The position numbers were made by a program, and so were the translations under genes. This document shows, piece after piece, positions 53,800 to 63,107 of a stretch of DNA of 64,000 nt. The stretch is from GCA-2746605 sp963704835 (GTDB lineage: Bacteria > Bacteroidota > Ignavibacteria > Ignavibacteriales > Melioribacteraceae), in NCBI GenBank assembly GCA_963704835.1, contig CAVPHW010000004.1, forward strand, positions 1 through 64,000, written 5' to 3'. The notes beneath the pieces are model-generated. The model did no database searches, was not told the DNA's origin, and saw only the letters and a list, made by a program, of their open reading frames with translations. How positions within the stretch are numbered: position 1 is the first letter of the stretch; each line of letters opens with the position of its first letter.

Positions 53800-54443
53800 T
53801 GAAGTATAAGTATAATCCGCCAAGTTTAGTAAAAAGAATACTTAATAATCACCAGTGGGATTCAATTATTCCTAAAATCCTAATTACTTTTGATGACGGT
53901 CCAAATCCAGGAACCACAGAAATTATATTGAAAGAATTACAATCTAAAAGTATAAAATCAGTATTTTTTTGTGTTGGTGAGAATCTTAAAAGAAACCCAA
54001 ATCTAGTTTCTGAAATTCTTTCAGAAGGTCATGTGATTGGCAATCACAGTTATAGTCATCAAATTATAACAAAGCAAAAAAAAAGTGCAATTGTTGAATC
54101 TATAAATCAGGTACAACAATTGATGTTGAATAGTTATAATTATAAGATGAGGTATTTTCGTCCACCGCATGGAAGATTTGATTTAAGGACAAATAAGATC
54201 CTAGAGCAGTTTGGATTGAAGAATATAATGTGGTCTCTTTTGACGTATGATTACAAAAATGATATAAATATTGTTAAATTTGCAATCTCTAAATATCTAA
54301 GCAATAATTCAATAATAGTATTGCATGATAGTGCAAAATCGAAAAATATTATTGTAGATTCAATAAACTTTATTTTAGAAGAAACAGAAAAGAAAAATTA
54401 TCAAATTGGAAATCCAACTGAATGTTTGAAACCCTATTCATAG
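53799..54443 (+). CDS. Polysaccharide deacetylase (NodB fold)
   Basis: ATG at 53799, overlapping the previous stop by one base, is preferred over a GTG at 53772. The ~214-residue protein has all NodB motifs: ITFDDGPNPGTT, HVIGNHSYSHQ, YFRPPHGRFD and IVLHDSAK. It should de-N-acetylate a sugar made by the flanking glycosyltransferases. No signal peptide is seen, so it probably works at the cytoplasmic face on a lipid-linked sugar. Confidence 0.9.
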   Translation: MKYKYNPPSLVKRILNNHQWDSIIPKILITFDDGPNPGTTEIILKELQSKSIKSVFFCVGENLKRNPNLVSEILSEGHVIGNHSYSHQIITKQKKSAIVESINQVQQLMLNSYNYKMRYFRPPHGRFDLRTNKILEQFGLKNIMWSLLTYDYKNDINIVKFAISKYLSNNSIIVLHDSAKSKNIIVDSINFILEETEKKNYQIGNPTECLKPYS

Positions 54444-54712
54444 TTATCATTTCCGCTTATTTCATACAGGCCATTATTATAACAATTGGCGTAAAAAGGA
54501 AGTTTGATAAAATAAGTGAAGATAAGCTTCAAAATGCTACGGTAATTGTTGCTGCAAGAAATGAAGAAAAAAATATTAAGGAATGTTTGGTATCTCTATC
54601 GCAACTAAAATATCCTGAAAATAAATTAGAAATAATTATTGTAGATGATTTTTCGAATGATAATACTGAAGCTATTATTAAAGAGTTTATACTTGATAAA
54701 CCGATATTTTAA
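54422..54712 (+). CDS. Membrane glycosyltransferase family 2, N-terminal part (frameshifted)
   Basis: The gene starts 22 bases inside the deacetylase gene. It encodes an N-terminal helix (LFIVIISAYFIQAIIITIG) and the GT2 start (ATVIVAARNEEKNIKECL; EIIIVDDFSNDNTEAI). The frame stops at DKPIF; removing one T from TTTT at 54707-54710 restores FKLIKPEKEFGSIVGKARAIA. The joined protein is ~363 residues. Confidence 0.85.
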   Translation: MFETLFIVIISAYFIQAIIITIGVKRKFDKISEDKLQNATVIVAARNEEKNIKECLVSLSQLKYPENKLEIIIVDDFSNDNTEAIIKEFILDKPIF

Positions 54713-55514
54713 ATTAATAAAACCAGAAAAAGAATTTGGATCAATTGTTGGGAAAGCCCGTGCAATAGCTAATGCGATAGAGGTTGCAAAAGGAGAAATA
54801 ATTTTAACAACCGATGCCGATTGTACTGTACACCCAAATTGGGCAAAAAACATTGCCAGTTATTATAATAATGATATTGGAATGGTTTGTGGCTATACTA
54901 ATCAAAGGTGGAAGAGAATATTTGAGGCAGTTCAGGATGTTGATTTTATTTACTTACTTACAGTAGCGGCTGGAGCAATAAATCTTTGGAAACCGCTAAG
55001 CGCAATTGGAAATAATATGTCATATAGAAAATCTGTCTATTTAGAAGCTGGCGGATATGAAAGGATTCCATTTTCTGTTACAGAAGATTTTCAATTGTTA
55101 ATGGAGATTCATAAGAATAAAAAGTATAAAATAATATACCCTCTTGATAAAGAAACATTAGTTACTTCAAAACCGTGTCCTGATGTAAAAACACTTTTTC
55201 ATCAAAAAAAACGTTGGGCGGTTGGTGGTTTAAATAGCAGAATTGATGGCTTATTTGTTATTGCATCTGGATTTGCGGCTATGGTGTTTAGTCTTCTCAT
55301 TCCTTTCTTTTATAGCTCCACAGTACTTTATCTTTTTTTATTTAGATTATTTACAGATTACTTTATGATTTCAAATGTCTACAAAAACCTTGGTTTAAAA
55401 CTAACCTTGGTAAATTTTATTGCATTTGAATTTTACTTAACTATTTATTTTCTTGTCACTATAACAACATTACTTTTTAGCAGAAAAGTTTACTGGAAAG
55501 GTAGAAAATATTAA
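54708..55514 (+). CDS. Membrane glycosyltransferase family 2, C-terminal part after frameshift
   Basis: This is the continuation of the preceding gene: GKARAIANAIEVAKGEIILTTDADC (DxD), AIGNNMSYRKSVYLEAGGYE, SVTEDFQLLMEI, HQKKRWAVGG (QxxRW) and C-terminal membrane helices. The frame is open from 54645 but should join near 54708. It is the second QxxRW-type GT2 of the cluster and shares a base with the following radical SAM gene. Confidence 0.85.
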   Translation, partial: FKLIKPEKEFGSIVGKARAIANAIEVAKGEIILTTDADCTVHPNWAKNIASYYNNDIGMVCGYTNQRWKRIFEAVQDVDFIYLLTVAAGAINLWKPLSAIGNNMSYRKSVYLEAGGYERIPFSVTEDFQLLMEIHKNKKYKIIYPLDKETLVTSKPCPDVKTLFHQKKRWAVGGLNSRIDGLFVIASGFAAMVFSLLIPFFYSSTVLYLFLFRLFTDYFMISNVYKNLGLKLTLVNFIAFEFYLTIYFLVTITTLLFSRKVYWKGRKY

Positions 55515-56503
55515 TGTTATTACTATGTAATTACTATGTAACATATAGATGCAATGCATTTTGCGAATTTTGCCATTTTTCTGAGCATGAAAAATTTAAA
55601 GATTCTCAGCATGCAACAATTGAAGATTTTAAAGCAAACATAACACAGCTTGCTGAACTAGGTGTGAAGTTTATTGATTTGACTGGTGGTGAGCCATTAC
55701 TCAATAAACAAATTGCTGAGATGACTAAGTTTGCCAAAAAGCATAAGATGCAAACGAGCATTACAACCAACACCCTTTTATACAAAAAATTTGCAGAGTC
55801 ATTGGCGGGGAATGTAAATCTTCTACATTTTTCTCTTGATTCCCCCGATGAAGATGAGCATAATAAAATTAGAAAAATTGACTGTTACAAGTCTGTACTT
55901 GAGAGTGTGGAAGTGGCTAAAAGTATAGGTGAATTTCCTGACATTCTATTTACCGTTACTAACGATACCTACAAAAAGCTTCCACGGATGCACGCATTAG
56001 CAGCAGAGAGAGGTTTGGTCTTACTCGTAAATCCGGTTTTTTCCTACTTTGGCAATCCAGGCTTAACCAATGAAGCTATCGATTTTATTGAGGGATATGT
56101 TAGTGGTAAATTAGATATTTATATTAATCCATCATTTCTTAAATTAAGAAGAAATGGAGGAAACTCAATCAAAGACCCGCTATGTAAAGCAGTTTCAAGA
56201 GTAATAGTAATTTCTCCAACTAATGAAATAATTTTACCATGTTACCATTTTGAAAATGATAATATAAAAATTGATAAACCAATAAGAGAAATACAGAAAA
56301 GTGAAAAATACCAGCACTTTCTTAAAATGGAAGGGCGATTTGATTTTTGCGAGGGCTGTACTGTGAATTGTTACTTTGAGCCTTCATTCGCATTTCCAAC
56401 AAATTTATACGGATTAGCAAGTGTAACTTCCAAATTTAAGTATGGTTATAATAAATTAATTAAACAGAAAATTCAAAAAACTATTAGAAAGTTTAACAAT
56501 TAG
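55514..56503 (+). CDS. Radical SAM protein with C-terminal cysteine cluster
   Basis: This 329-residue protein has Cys13-x3-Cys17-x2-Cys20 in TYRCNAFCEFCHFSE, DLTGGEPLLNKQI, SITTNTLLY and LHFSLDSPDEDEHNKIR. Further cysteines lie in DPLCKAV, LPCYHFEN and FCEGCTVNCYF, suggesting an auxiliary iron-sulfur cluster. It is distinct from the first radical SAM protein of the cluster. The substrate is unknown. Confidence 0.85.
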   Translation: MLLLCNYYVTYRCNAFCEFCHFSEHEKFKDSQHATIEDFKANITQLAELGVKFIDLTGGEPLLNKQIAEMTKFAKKHKMQTSITTNTLLYKKFAESLAGNVNLLHFSLDSPDEDEHNKIRKIDCYKSVLESVEVAKSIGEFPDILFTVTNDTYKKLPRMHALAAERGLVLLVNPVFSYFGNPGLTNEAIDFIEGYVSGKLDIYINPSFLKLRRNGGNSIKDPLCKAVSRVIVISPTNEIILPCYHFENDNIKIDKPIREIQKSEKYQHFLKMEGRFDFCEGCTVNCYFEPSFAFPTNLYGLASVTSKFKYGYNKLIKQKIQKTIRKFNN

Positions 56504-56505
56504 CA

Positions 56506-57351
56506 ATGACGATCAAGAATTCCATTTTAATCCATTTAATCATTTTGTTTACAACTATTTCCTCAATTATATCGGCTCAGACTAAGTTAGAAAATTTTCC
56601 TGATGAGATATTGATTCAACCATTCACTGCCAATACATTGGAACCAATGTTAGGCTTTGAATTCAAAACCGACAGAAATGAACTAAGTCTAAATGTAGGA
56701 AGTTCACTCGATATTTTACAATACCAGTTGAATGGGACAAGTAAGATTTCTTTCGGGGCAGATTTATTTACTTATACTCTATTAAGAAGCCAATCAGATT
56801 TTCACTTTCCGGTAGATGCTATTGATTACTTGTTTGGTATTAATTTTGGCTATAAGAAAAATATTTGTGATTCTGAGATTGGTGCTCGTTTAAGAATAAG
56901 TCACATTAGTGCTCATTTTGTTGATGGGCATTATGACAAAGCTTTAAATCAATGGAGAGATAGAAGAGAACCAAAAGTTTATAGTAGAGAATTTTTTGAA
57001 CTAATCCCGTATTTTAGATTTAATAACCTTAGGGTGTATACTGGAATTACCTATATATATTCCATTGATCCAAGAAATATTGGCAAGGATCAATATCAGA
57101 TTGGTTTTGATTACTTTGCTACCAATTTTATAAACGAATATCTAACACCCTATATTGCTTATGATTTTCGATTAATTAACCTTTACGGATATACGGGTAA
57201 TAATTCTCTAGAAGCCGGAATTAAATATGGTTTTGCCAAAGGGAGAGGTTTAAGTTTTTATTTAAGATATTTTTCTGGCCATAGTATTCATGGAGAATAT
57301 TTTGATGTGAAAGAAAATTTCTCTTCACTTGGGTTTAATTTTGATTTATAG
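56506..57351 (+). CDS. Outer-membrane barrel protein, DUF1207-like
   Basis: A signal peptide (LIHLIILFTTISSIISAQ) is followed by ~260 residues of barrel strands. FPDEILIQPFTANTLEPMLGFEF, GARLRISHISAHFVDGHYD and SLEAGIKYGFAKGRGLSFYLRYFSGHSIHGEY resemble DUF1207 outer-membrane proteins. It begins two bases after the radical SAM stop, so the cluster includes an outer-membrane component. Confidence 0.65.
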   Translation: MTIKNSILIHLIILFTTISSIISAQTKLENFPDEILIQPFTANTLEPMLGFEFKTDRNELSLNVGSSLDILQYQLNGTSKISFGADLFTYTLLRSQSDFHFPVDAIDYLFGINFGYKKNICDSEIGARLRISHISAHFVDGHYDKALNQWRDRREPKVYSREFFELIPYFRFNNLRVYTGITYIYSIDPRNIGKDQYQIGFDYFATNFINEYLTPYIAYDFRLINLYGYTGNNSLEAGIKYGFAKGRGLSFYLRYFSGHSIHGEYFDVKENFSSLGFNFDL

Positions 57352-57386
57352 ATTTATTTTTATTAAACAGCTTTAGGATACAGAAT

Positions 57387-58244
57387 TTGTTCAATAGTAA
57401 ATTTTTTCAGAATCCTATTTTTCATTTAATTTTGTTCGTTATAACGTTCATAACAACTGTTATGGCAGGAACAGAATGGGTAACTGGAACCATGGGTCCA
57501 TATGACTTGGAATCACTGGCAATTGGGTTGCCTTATTCACTTTCCGCACTTTTCATTTTGTCTACTCACGAGTTTGGACATTATTTTGCAGCTAAATATC
57601 ATAAGGTAAAAGCTACACTACCGTATTTTATTCCCATTCCGCCTATTCTTGGCTTTCTAAATTTCGGAACTATGGGAGCGGTAATTAAAACTAAATCAGA
57701 AATACCGACTAACAAAGCTATGTTTGATATTGGTATTGCCGGACCAATAGCTGGTTTTATTGCTTCTCTTATAGTGTTAGTTTACGGATTTACACATTTA
57801 CCTCCAATAGACTACATATTAAATATTCACCCAGATTATTTAAAACCGGAGTACGGTAAAGAATCTATTTCACTTTTATTTGGCAACAACTTATTGTTCA
57901 TGTTTCTAAGCGAATTACTGGTTAATACAAACGATTTTTTACCACCAATGACGGAAGTCTATCATTATCCTTATTTAATGACAGGCTGGTTTGGGCTTCT
58001 AATAACAGCGATGAATATGATTCCAGTCGGTCAATTAGATGGCGGACATATTGTTTATAGCATGTTTGATTCAAAATTACAAGAAGCTATCGCAAGTATT
58101 TCAATGATAGTTTTAGTCTTTCTTGGAGTTTTAGGAGTTGTAGATGGAACTTTAGAACTTGGAATTGGTCTTGGATGGAGCGGATGGCTTTTTTGGGCAA
58201 TTATTTTATATCTGGTAATTAAAGATAAAACATCCACCGGTTAG
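57387..58244 (+). CDS. Site-2 protease family protein (M50)
   Basis: This 285-residue multi-helix protein has intramembrane zinc motifs: His61-Glu62-x2-His65 in STHEFGHYFAAKYH, and MIPVGQLDGGHIVY with the third ligand Asp. It cleaves membrane-embedded substrates, usually regulatory. TTG at 57387 is the likely start, with AGGATA upstream. It lies 35 bases after the barrel gene and may be transcribed with it. Confidence 0.88.
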   Translation: MFNSKFFQNPIFHLILFVITFITTVMAGTEWVTGTMGPYDLESLAIGLPYSLSALFILSTHEFGHYFAAKYHKVKATLPYFIPIPPILGFLNFGTMGAVIKTKSEIPTNKAMFDIGIAGPIAGFIASLIVLVYGFTHLPPIDYILNIHPDYLKPEYGKESISLLFGNNLLFMFLSELLVNTNDFLPPMTEVYHYPYLMTGWFGLLITAMNMIPVGQLDGGHIVYSMFDSKLQEAIASISMIVLVFLGVLGVVDGTLELGIGLGWSGWLFWAIILYLVIKDKTSTG

Positions 58245-58373
58245 ATATTTTGAAGAATTGGATCCCAAGAGAAAAGTATTGGGTTATTTTAGTCTATTTA
58301 TTCTTGTAATTAGTTTTACGCCTACACCATTTTTAATTACTTTTTGAAAATGCTTTGCTGTAAATCCAAATTG

Positions 58374-58847
58374 TTAACTGCCGAACCAAATCATTTTTAT
58401 ATGATTAAAAAAGAAAATTAAAGATATTATAGGTTGAAAGTTAAGGATCAGTTCAGTCCCTTTTTCATCTGAATTAATTTTTAGATCATCGGCCAATGCT
58501 CTCATTATGTGCAAACCTCTTCCGCTTCCTTTTAAAATATTTTCCGGTTTGGTTGGGTCTGGCACTTCTTTGGGATTAAATCCTTTGCCTTCATCTTTAA
58601 ATGACAGAACTACTTTTTTCTTATTCAGTGTAATATTTATTGTAACATTTTTTTGGGGATTAGATTTATTACCATGAAGCATGCTATTTGCAGCAGCCTC
58701 TGCAACTGCTAATTCTATATTATTAATTTTCTCATCACTTAATTTAACCTTCGATGTAATCATCTTTATAATATACTCTTCAATTTCTGGCAGCAATTCA
58801 GGTTTGCTTTTATATATTTTTCCAAAAGTAGTATTCATATTTTTCAC
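58374..58847 (-). CDS. Anti-sigma-factor-type ATP-binding protein (RsbW/SpoIIAB-like)
   Basis: This 157-residue HATPase_c_2 protein has the N-box ELAVAEAAANSMLHGN, the G1 box FKDEGKGFNP and the G2 region GSGRGLHIMRALADDL. Such kinases bind a sigma factor or phosphorylate an anti-sigma antagonist. No partner gene is adjacent. An ATG three codons downstream (58838) is an alternative start. The last ~20 residues (SLIFFFNHIKMIWFGS) look unusual for the family. Confidence 0.8.
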   Translation of the reverse strand: MKNMNTTFGKIYKSKPELLPEIEEYIIKMITSKVKLSDEKINNIELAVAEAAANSMLHGNKSNPQKNVTINITLNKKKVVLSFKDEGKGFNPKEVPDPTKPENILKGSGRGLHIMRALADDLKINSDEKGTELILNFQPIISLIFFFNHIKMIWFGS

Positions 58848-58909
58848 TATATAATTGTGTAATTATGGCTAAAATAAAAGATGTTTTGCTCTCATACAAG
58901 TGTAAATTA

Positions 58910-60790
58910 CTAAATACGCCAAAATACAGAAAATGAAAGATTCGCTAATTCTCGTTTAATATTGTTTTCATTTGTAATAAACTCGTACCAACCATACAAA
59001 GATAAATCAACATTTGGTAATCTAAATACGAAGTTTGTAATTGGACCGATGCTATCGTATTTGTTGCTTAAAAGTTTTTCATTATTCGAATTGAAACCAA
59101 AAGTTTTCAAACTGAATAAACGAATACCAATTCCAAATTTTGTTTGGTACGTTTTAATATTAAACATAGGTTCCAAAAAATATTCGGCTAAGTATCTATC
59201 TGGATTATTTGTGAAATTTTTCCAAACAAAATCACCTTGTTCAGAAAGCTTAACATATCCTGAAAAATCTAAAAATATATTGCCGAAGAAATTAAATGAA
59301 GTTGAATCTTGAGCTTTAAACTGCCGAAATGAAAAACTTCTTATGTTTGGATTTATATCTTCAAAATCGTATGAAGTATAATTTGCAGAAACTTCAAAAG
59401 TATTTTTGGAATAGAAGTCGGAGTTTTTATACTCACCGCCGGATGAAAGTTTAATAATTCTTCTTATGTTATTATTTGAGCTTCTTTCAGCAAAAATATA
59501 AACTGTATGATTGAAGCTTCCGTCTAAATTAATAAAAAAGTTAAAAAGGCGATTAAAACTTCTCAAGTAGGATATTCTTAAAATAGAAAGTAATTCATCT
59601 CTGTCATCAAAATTATCTTGACTAGGTGTATCGTAAATTAATTTTCTGTGTAGGATGCTAAACATTAAGTTATCTTTTCGTGAAATCACCAAATTTCCCA
59701 AAGCAGAAATGGTGGTATACTCGGAACTATTATTTTTTCTATTCTCTAATTCTGTACGCTGATCATAAATTATTTGGTTTGTTCCCTCTAAATTTTTTGC
59801 TGTATGTTTTTCATCCTTTTCACTATAATCAATTTTTATTCTGCCAAAAAATAGTTCACTTCTGTATTCGGTTAGTCCGGTAAAATCAAGCCTAAATTCT
59901 TCTATTTGTGTATCAAAAGTTGAAATATCAACAGAAGAGAGGTTTTTAAATTTGGTAATTCTGTCAATATTTCTAAGCGAAACCCTACCACTCAGATCAA
60001 AATGCCAATTGGAGTTAAAACTAGAATTGTATAACCTCTCCTCAATAAAGTAGCTATTTTCAATTCTGCTCTGAATATTTTTGGAAATATCAAACATATT
60101 AGATGTAATTGAATCAACTTCAAAATAAAAATCTTTTCGCGAACTCGTATAGTCTACAGAAATAAGATTTGTTAAATCCAAATCAAAATCATTCTTTAGG
60201 CGCAGAGATGCAAAACGATTTGTGTTTTTCCTTGGACTAATATCTTCATTCTGGAAATTAATTTGAGAGTTGATTTGGAATTCATTTAGGTAAAATTTAT
60301 CCAGTATCAGATTGGCTCCATAAACTGGGCCTCTATCATCCTCATTGACTTGTTTGTTTATAGAGTAACCGGCAAATGGTATAAAAGTTAAACTATTCAT
60401 TGGGGAGATTTTAGAATAAAATGTTGAATTATTTGAGGATGCTTCATTGATGGCTATTTTTCTATCATTGGAATAGATGTTATTCAAATTTAGAAAACCA
60501 AATTTTAACAATGGGGAATATTTGTATTCTCCAATTATTGATAGTGATTGCTCATCTTTAATGTTTTTTGAACCGCTACTGACTAATGATGAAAAATATT
60601 TTTCATCTAAGCCAAAAAAGAAATCTTCTGAATTTAATGAGTATGTTAAATTTGATTTTAGATTGTAAGTATTTAATCTTTTTTCAAAACCAGTATTGAA
60701 AATATTGGATTGGTATCTAGAGTAATTAAAATTTAAACTATCGGTTATTGTCTGAGATAATACTATCCCAGACAACATAATTACCGACAA
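58910..60790 (-). CDS. Large outer-membrane beta-barrel protein, unknown function
   Basis: This 626-residue protein is made of amphipathic strands throughout and ends in FSVFWRI. With the TTG at 60790 the signal peptide (SVIMLSGIVLSQ) is short; the frame is open back to about 60826, and CTG at 60814 would give a better signal (KIIVKIFLSVIMLSGIVLSQ). This suggests a non-ATG start or a base error. No named family is recognised. Confidence 0.65.
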   Translation of the reverse strand: MSVIMLSGIVLSQTITDSLNFNYSRYQSNIFNTGFEKRLNTYNLKSNLTYSLNSEDFFFGLDEKYFSSLVSSGSKNIKDEQSLSIIGEYKYSPLLKFGFLNLNNIYSNDRKIAINEASSNNSTFYSKISPMNSLTFIPFAGYSINKQVNEDDRGPVYGANLILDKFYLNEFQINSQINFQNEDISPRKNTNRFASLRLKNDFDLDLTNLISVDYTSSRKDFYFEVDSITSNMFDISKNIQSRIENSYFIEERLYNSSFNSNWHFDLSGRVSLRNIDRITKFKNLSSVDISTFDTQIEEFRLDFTGLTEYRSELFFGRIKIDYSEKDEKHTAKNLEGTNQIIYDQRTELENRKNNSSEYTTISALGNLVISRKDNLMFSILHRKLIYDTPSQDNFDDRDELLSILRISYLRSFNRLFNFFINLDGSFNHTVYIFAERSSNNNIRRIIKLSSGGEYKNSDFYSKNTFEVSANYTSYDFEDINPNIRSFSFRQFKAQDSTSFNFFGNIFLDFSGYVKLSEQGDFVWKNFTNNPDRYLAEYFLEPMFNIKTYQTKFGIGIRLFSLKTFGFNSNNEKLLSNKYDSIGPITNFVFRLPNVDLSLYGWYEFITNENNIKRELANLSFSVFWRI

Positions 60791-60846
60791 AAATATTTTA
60801 ACTATAATTTTCAGTGAATGATTCTTTTAAAATATTTATAAAGTTT

Positions 60847-62247
60847 TTAATCTAGAACAAAAACATCGCCTTTATCTGGGATAGTAACCTTTGAAAAACC
60901 ATTTTCTAAAATTGTGTTCTTAAAAATTTCCTGCTGATCAAAATCACCATGTGTAAGAAAAATATTTTTTAACATTTTCTTATCAAACTGATTTACATAA
61001 TCTATTAGTTCATTTGCATCTGCATGTGCACTAAATGAATTTAACACAATCACTTCAGCTTTAAGACTAAATTCTTCTCCAAAAATTTTAACCATTTCTT
61101 CTTTCTCAATAATTCTCCTACCTAATGTGTGTTGAGCTGAAAAACCAACCATTAGCACAATATTATTTGGGTTCTCGATATTATTTCTAAGATGGTGAAG
61201 AATTCTTCCCGCTTCACACATTCCTGAACTTGAAATAATAATGAGCGGTCCATCATAATTATTAAGTTCTTTAGACTCGGAAACTTCAGTAATATAATTC
61301 AGTTGGTTAAATCCAAATGGGTCTTTATCTCTCAATAAAAATTCTTCGGTTTCAACGTCAAAACATTCTGGGTGCAATCTAAAAACTTCGGTTGCATTTA
61401 CTGATAAAGGGCTATCAACAAAAACCGGAATTCTTGGGGCATCGTTCCGCATAAAAATTCTGTGAAGTGCATATACAAGTTCTTGAGTTCTTCCAACACT
61501 AAATGCCGGAACAATAACTTTTGCCTTTCTTTGAAATGCGCGGTTAACAACCCTTGCCAATTGAGATTCTGAATCCTTAGGATTATCATGGGTTCTTCCA
61601 CCATAAGTACTTTCGCAAATGAAATAATCAACATCTCTAATTTTTTCCGGATCCTTCAAAATAGGTAAATTAGGTCGACCAAGATCTCCGCTAAATCCAA
61701 CATTAATTTCTTCTCCGTTTTCCTTTATTGTTAAATGAGAAATTGCTGATCCTAAAATATGACCTGCATCGGCAAAAGTTAAAGTGATGTCATTGTTTAA
61801 TTCAATCTCGTGGTGATAATTGAGCCCCACAAAAAGTTTAAGAGTATCACTTGCATCTTTTTGAGTATATAATGGTTCAAATAAGTTTTTTCCTTCTCTA
61901 GCTCTTTTCTTGTTAACATATTCAACATCTTTTTCTTGTATGTGAGCGCTATCTCTTAGCATTATTGAGACTAAATCCCTTGTAGCAAATGTTGAATAAA
62001 TTTTCCCCTTAAAGCCCTTTTTTACTAATGAAGGTAAATTTCCTGAGTGATCAATGTGGGCATGAGTAAGTATAACAAAGTTAATTTCAGCAGGATCAAA
62101 AAAATCAAAGTTTCTATTTATCTCAAAAGCTTCTTTTCGTTTACCTTGGTATAATCCACAATCAACCAGAAAAGTAGTAGTTCCAGTCCTTACTAAATGC
62201 ATAGATCCTGTTACAGTTTTTGCCGCACCAATAAATTGAATTTCCAT
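60847..62247 (-). CDS. Beta-CASP metallo-beta-lactamase RNA-processing exonuclease family protein
   Basis: ATG at 62247 is chosen because the sequence from MEIQFIGAAKTVTGSMHL is the family N-terminus; upstream codons to 62418 encode an unlikely hydrophobic run. The 466-residue protein has His62-x-His64-x-Asp66-His67 in THAHIDHSGN, SGDLGR, the beta-CASP motifs ESTYGGRTH and PAFSVGRTQE, SSSGMCEAGRI and the RMMBL region NSFSAHADANELIDY with THGD. It is probably an RNA nuclease of the YSH1/TTHA0252 type. Confidence 0.92.
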   Translation of the reverse strand: MEIQFIGAAKTVTGSMHLVRTGTTTFLVDCGLYQGKRKEAFEINRNFDFFDPAEINFVILTHAHIDHSGNLPSLVKKGFKGKIYSTFATRDLVSIMLRDSAHIQEKDVEYVNKKRAREGKNLFEPLYTQKDASDTLKLFVGLNYHHEIELNNDITLTFADAGHILGSAISHLTIKENGEEINVGFSGDLGRPNLPILKDPEKIRDVDYFICESTYGGRTHDNPKDSESQLARVVNRAFQRKAKVIVPAFSVGRTQELVYALHRIFMRNDAPRIPVFVDSPLSVNATEVFRLHPECFDVETEEFLLRDKDPFGFNQLNYITEVSESKELNNYDGPLIIISSSGMCEAGRILHHLRNNIENPNNIVLMVGFSAQHTLGRRIIEKEEMVKIFGEEFSLKAEVIVLNSFSAHADANELIDYVNQFDKKMLKNIFLTHGDFDQQEIFKNTILENGFSKVTIPDKGDVFVLD

Positions 62248-62375
62248 AAATAGCCCTGCCAGATTTAGATTAATAAATATTTTATACAAAATAATAAAAA
62301 ATGAAAAAATAATTACATTTATGTGTGTATCTAATTTTTTATATTTCATCATTAAAATAAAAATAATAGGGAAGT

Positions 62376-63107
62376 ATGTCAGAATTAAAATTAATTGAAG
62401 AAATAAAAAACAAAGCAAAAGTGGTTAGAAAAACCATTGTTTTGCCCGAATCTCACGATGATAGAGTTCTTAAAGCCGCTGAGAAATTAACAAAAGAAGG
62501 TATAGTTAAGGTTATTACCTTAGGAAATGAAGATAAAATCCGTGCAAGATCTGCTGAATTAGAAATTGATTTATCCGGAATTAGATTAATTGATCCAGAA
62601 AAATCTGATAGGTTAAGCGATTTTGCAAATATCTTTTACAATAAAAGAAAAAGTAAAGGGATTACGATTGAGCAAGCAAGAGAAACAATGAAGAAAGATT
62701 TGTTTTTTGGTGCTATGTTAGTGAATGAATCAATGGCAGATGGATTTGTTGCCGGTTCAACCGCTTCAACGGGTGATGTTTTAAGAGCTGCATTACAATG
62801 TGTTGGAATGCCGGAAGGAATCTCAATAGTTTCAAGTTTCTTTTTAATGATTTTTCCTGAACGTGTTTTTAGCTTTGCTGATTGTGCGGTTGTACCAAAT
62901 CCTGATGCTTCTCAATTGGCTGATATTGCAATTACTACTGCAGACAATCATAAAAAATTAACAGGTGAAGAAGCATATGTTGCCATGCTTTCTTTTTCAA
63001 CAAAAGGAAGTGCACAACATGAACTTGTTGATAAAGTTTTAGAAGCTACAGCAATAGCTAAAAATAAAAGACCAGATTTAAATATTGATGGTGAACTTAC
63101 AATTTGA
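62376..63107 (+). CDS. pta: Phosphate acetyltransferase, N-terminal part (frameshifted)
   Basis: This encodes the start of a short-form Pta: KTIVLPESHDDRVLKAAEKL, ADGFVAGSTASTGDVLRAAL, DCAVVPNPDASQLADIAITTADN and SFSTKGSAQHELVDKV. The frame ends after DGELTI. Removing one base near 63096-63102 restores the conserved DGELQFDAAI. Pta converts acetyl-CoA to acetyl-phosphate. The full gene would run to 63358, ~327 residues, with a terminator ten bases on. Confidence 0.93.
   Translation: MSELKLIEEIKNKAKVVRKTIVLPESHDDRVLKAAEKLTKEGIVKVITLGNEDKIRARSAELEIDLSGIRLIDPEKSDRLSDFANIFYNKRKSKGITIEQARETMKKDLFFGAMLVNESMADGFVAGSTASTGDVLRAALQCVGMPEGISIVSSFFLMIFPERVFSFADCAVVPNPDASQLADIAITTADNHKKLTGEEAYVAMLSFSTKGSAQHELVDKVLEATAIAKNKRPDLNIDGELTI

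Noticed and set aside
62248..62418. Hydrophobic 57-residue N-terminal extension of the beta-CASP protein
   Set aside because: The family N-terminus begins exactly at the ATG at 62247, and the extension overlaps the start region of the divergent pta gene.
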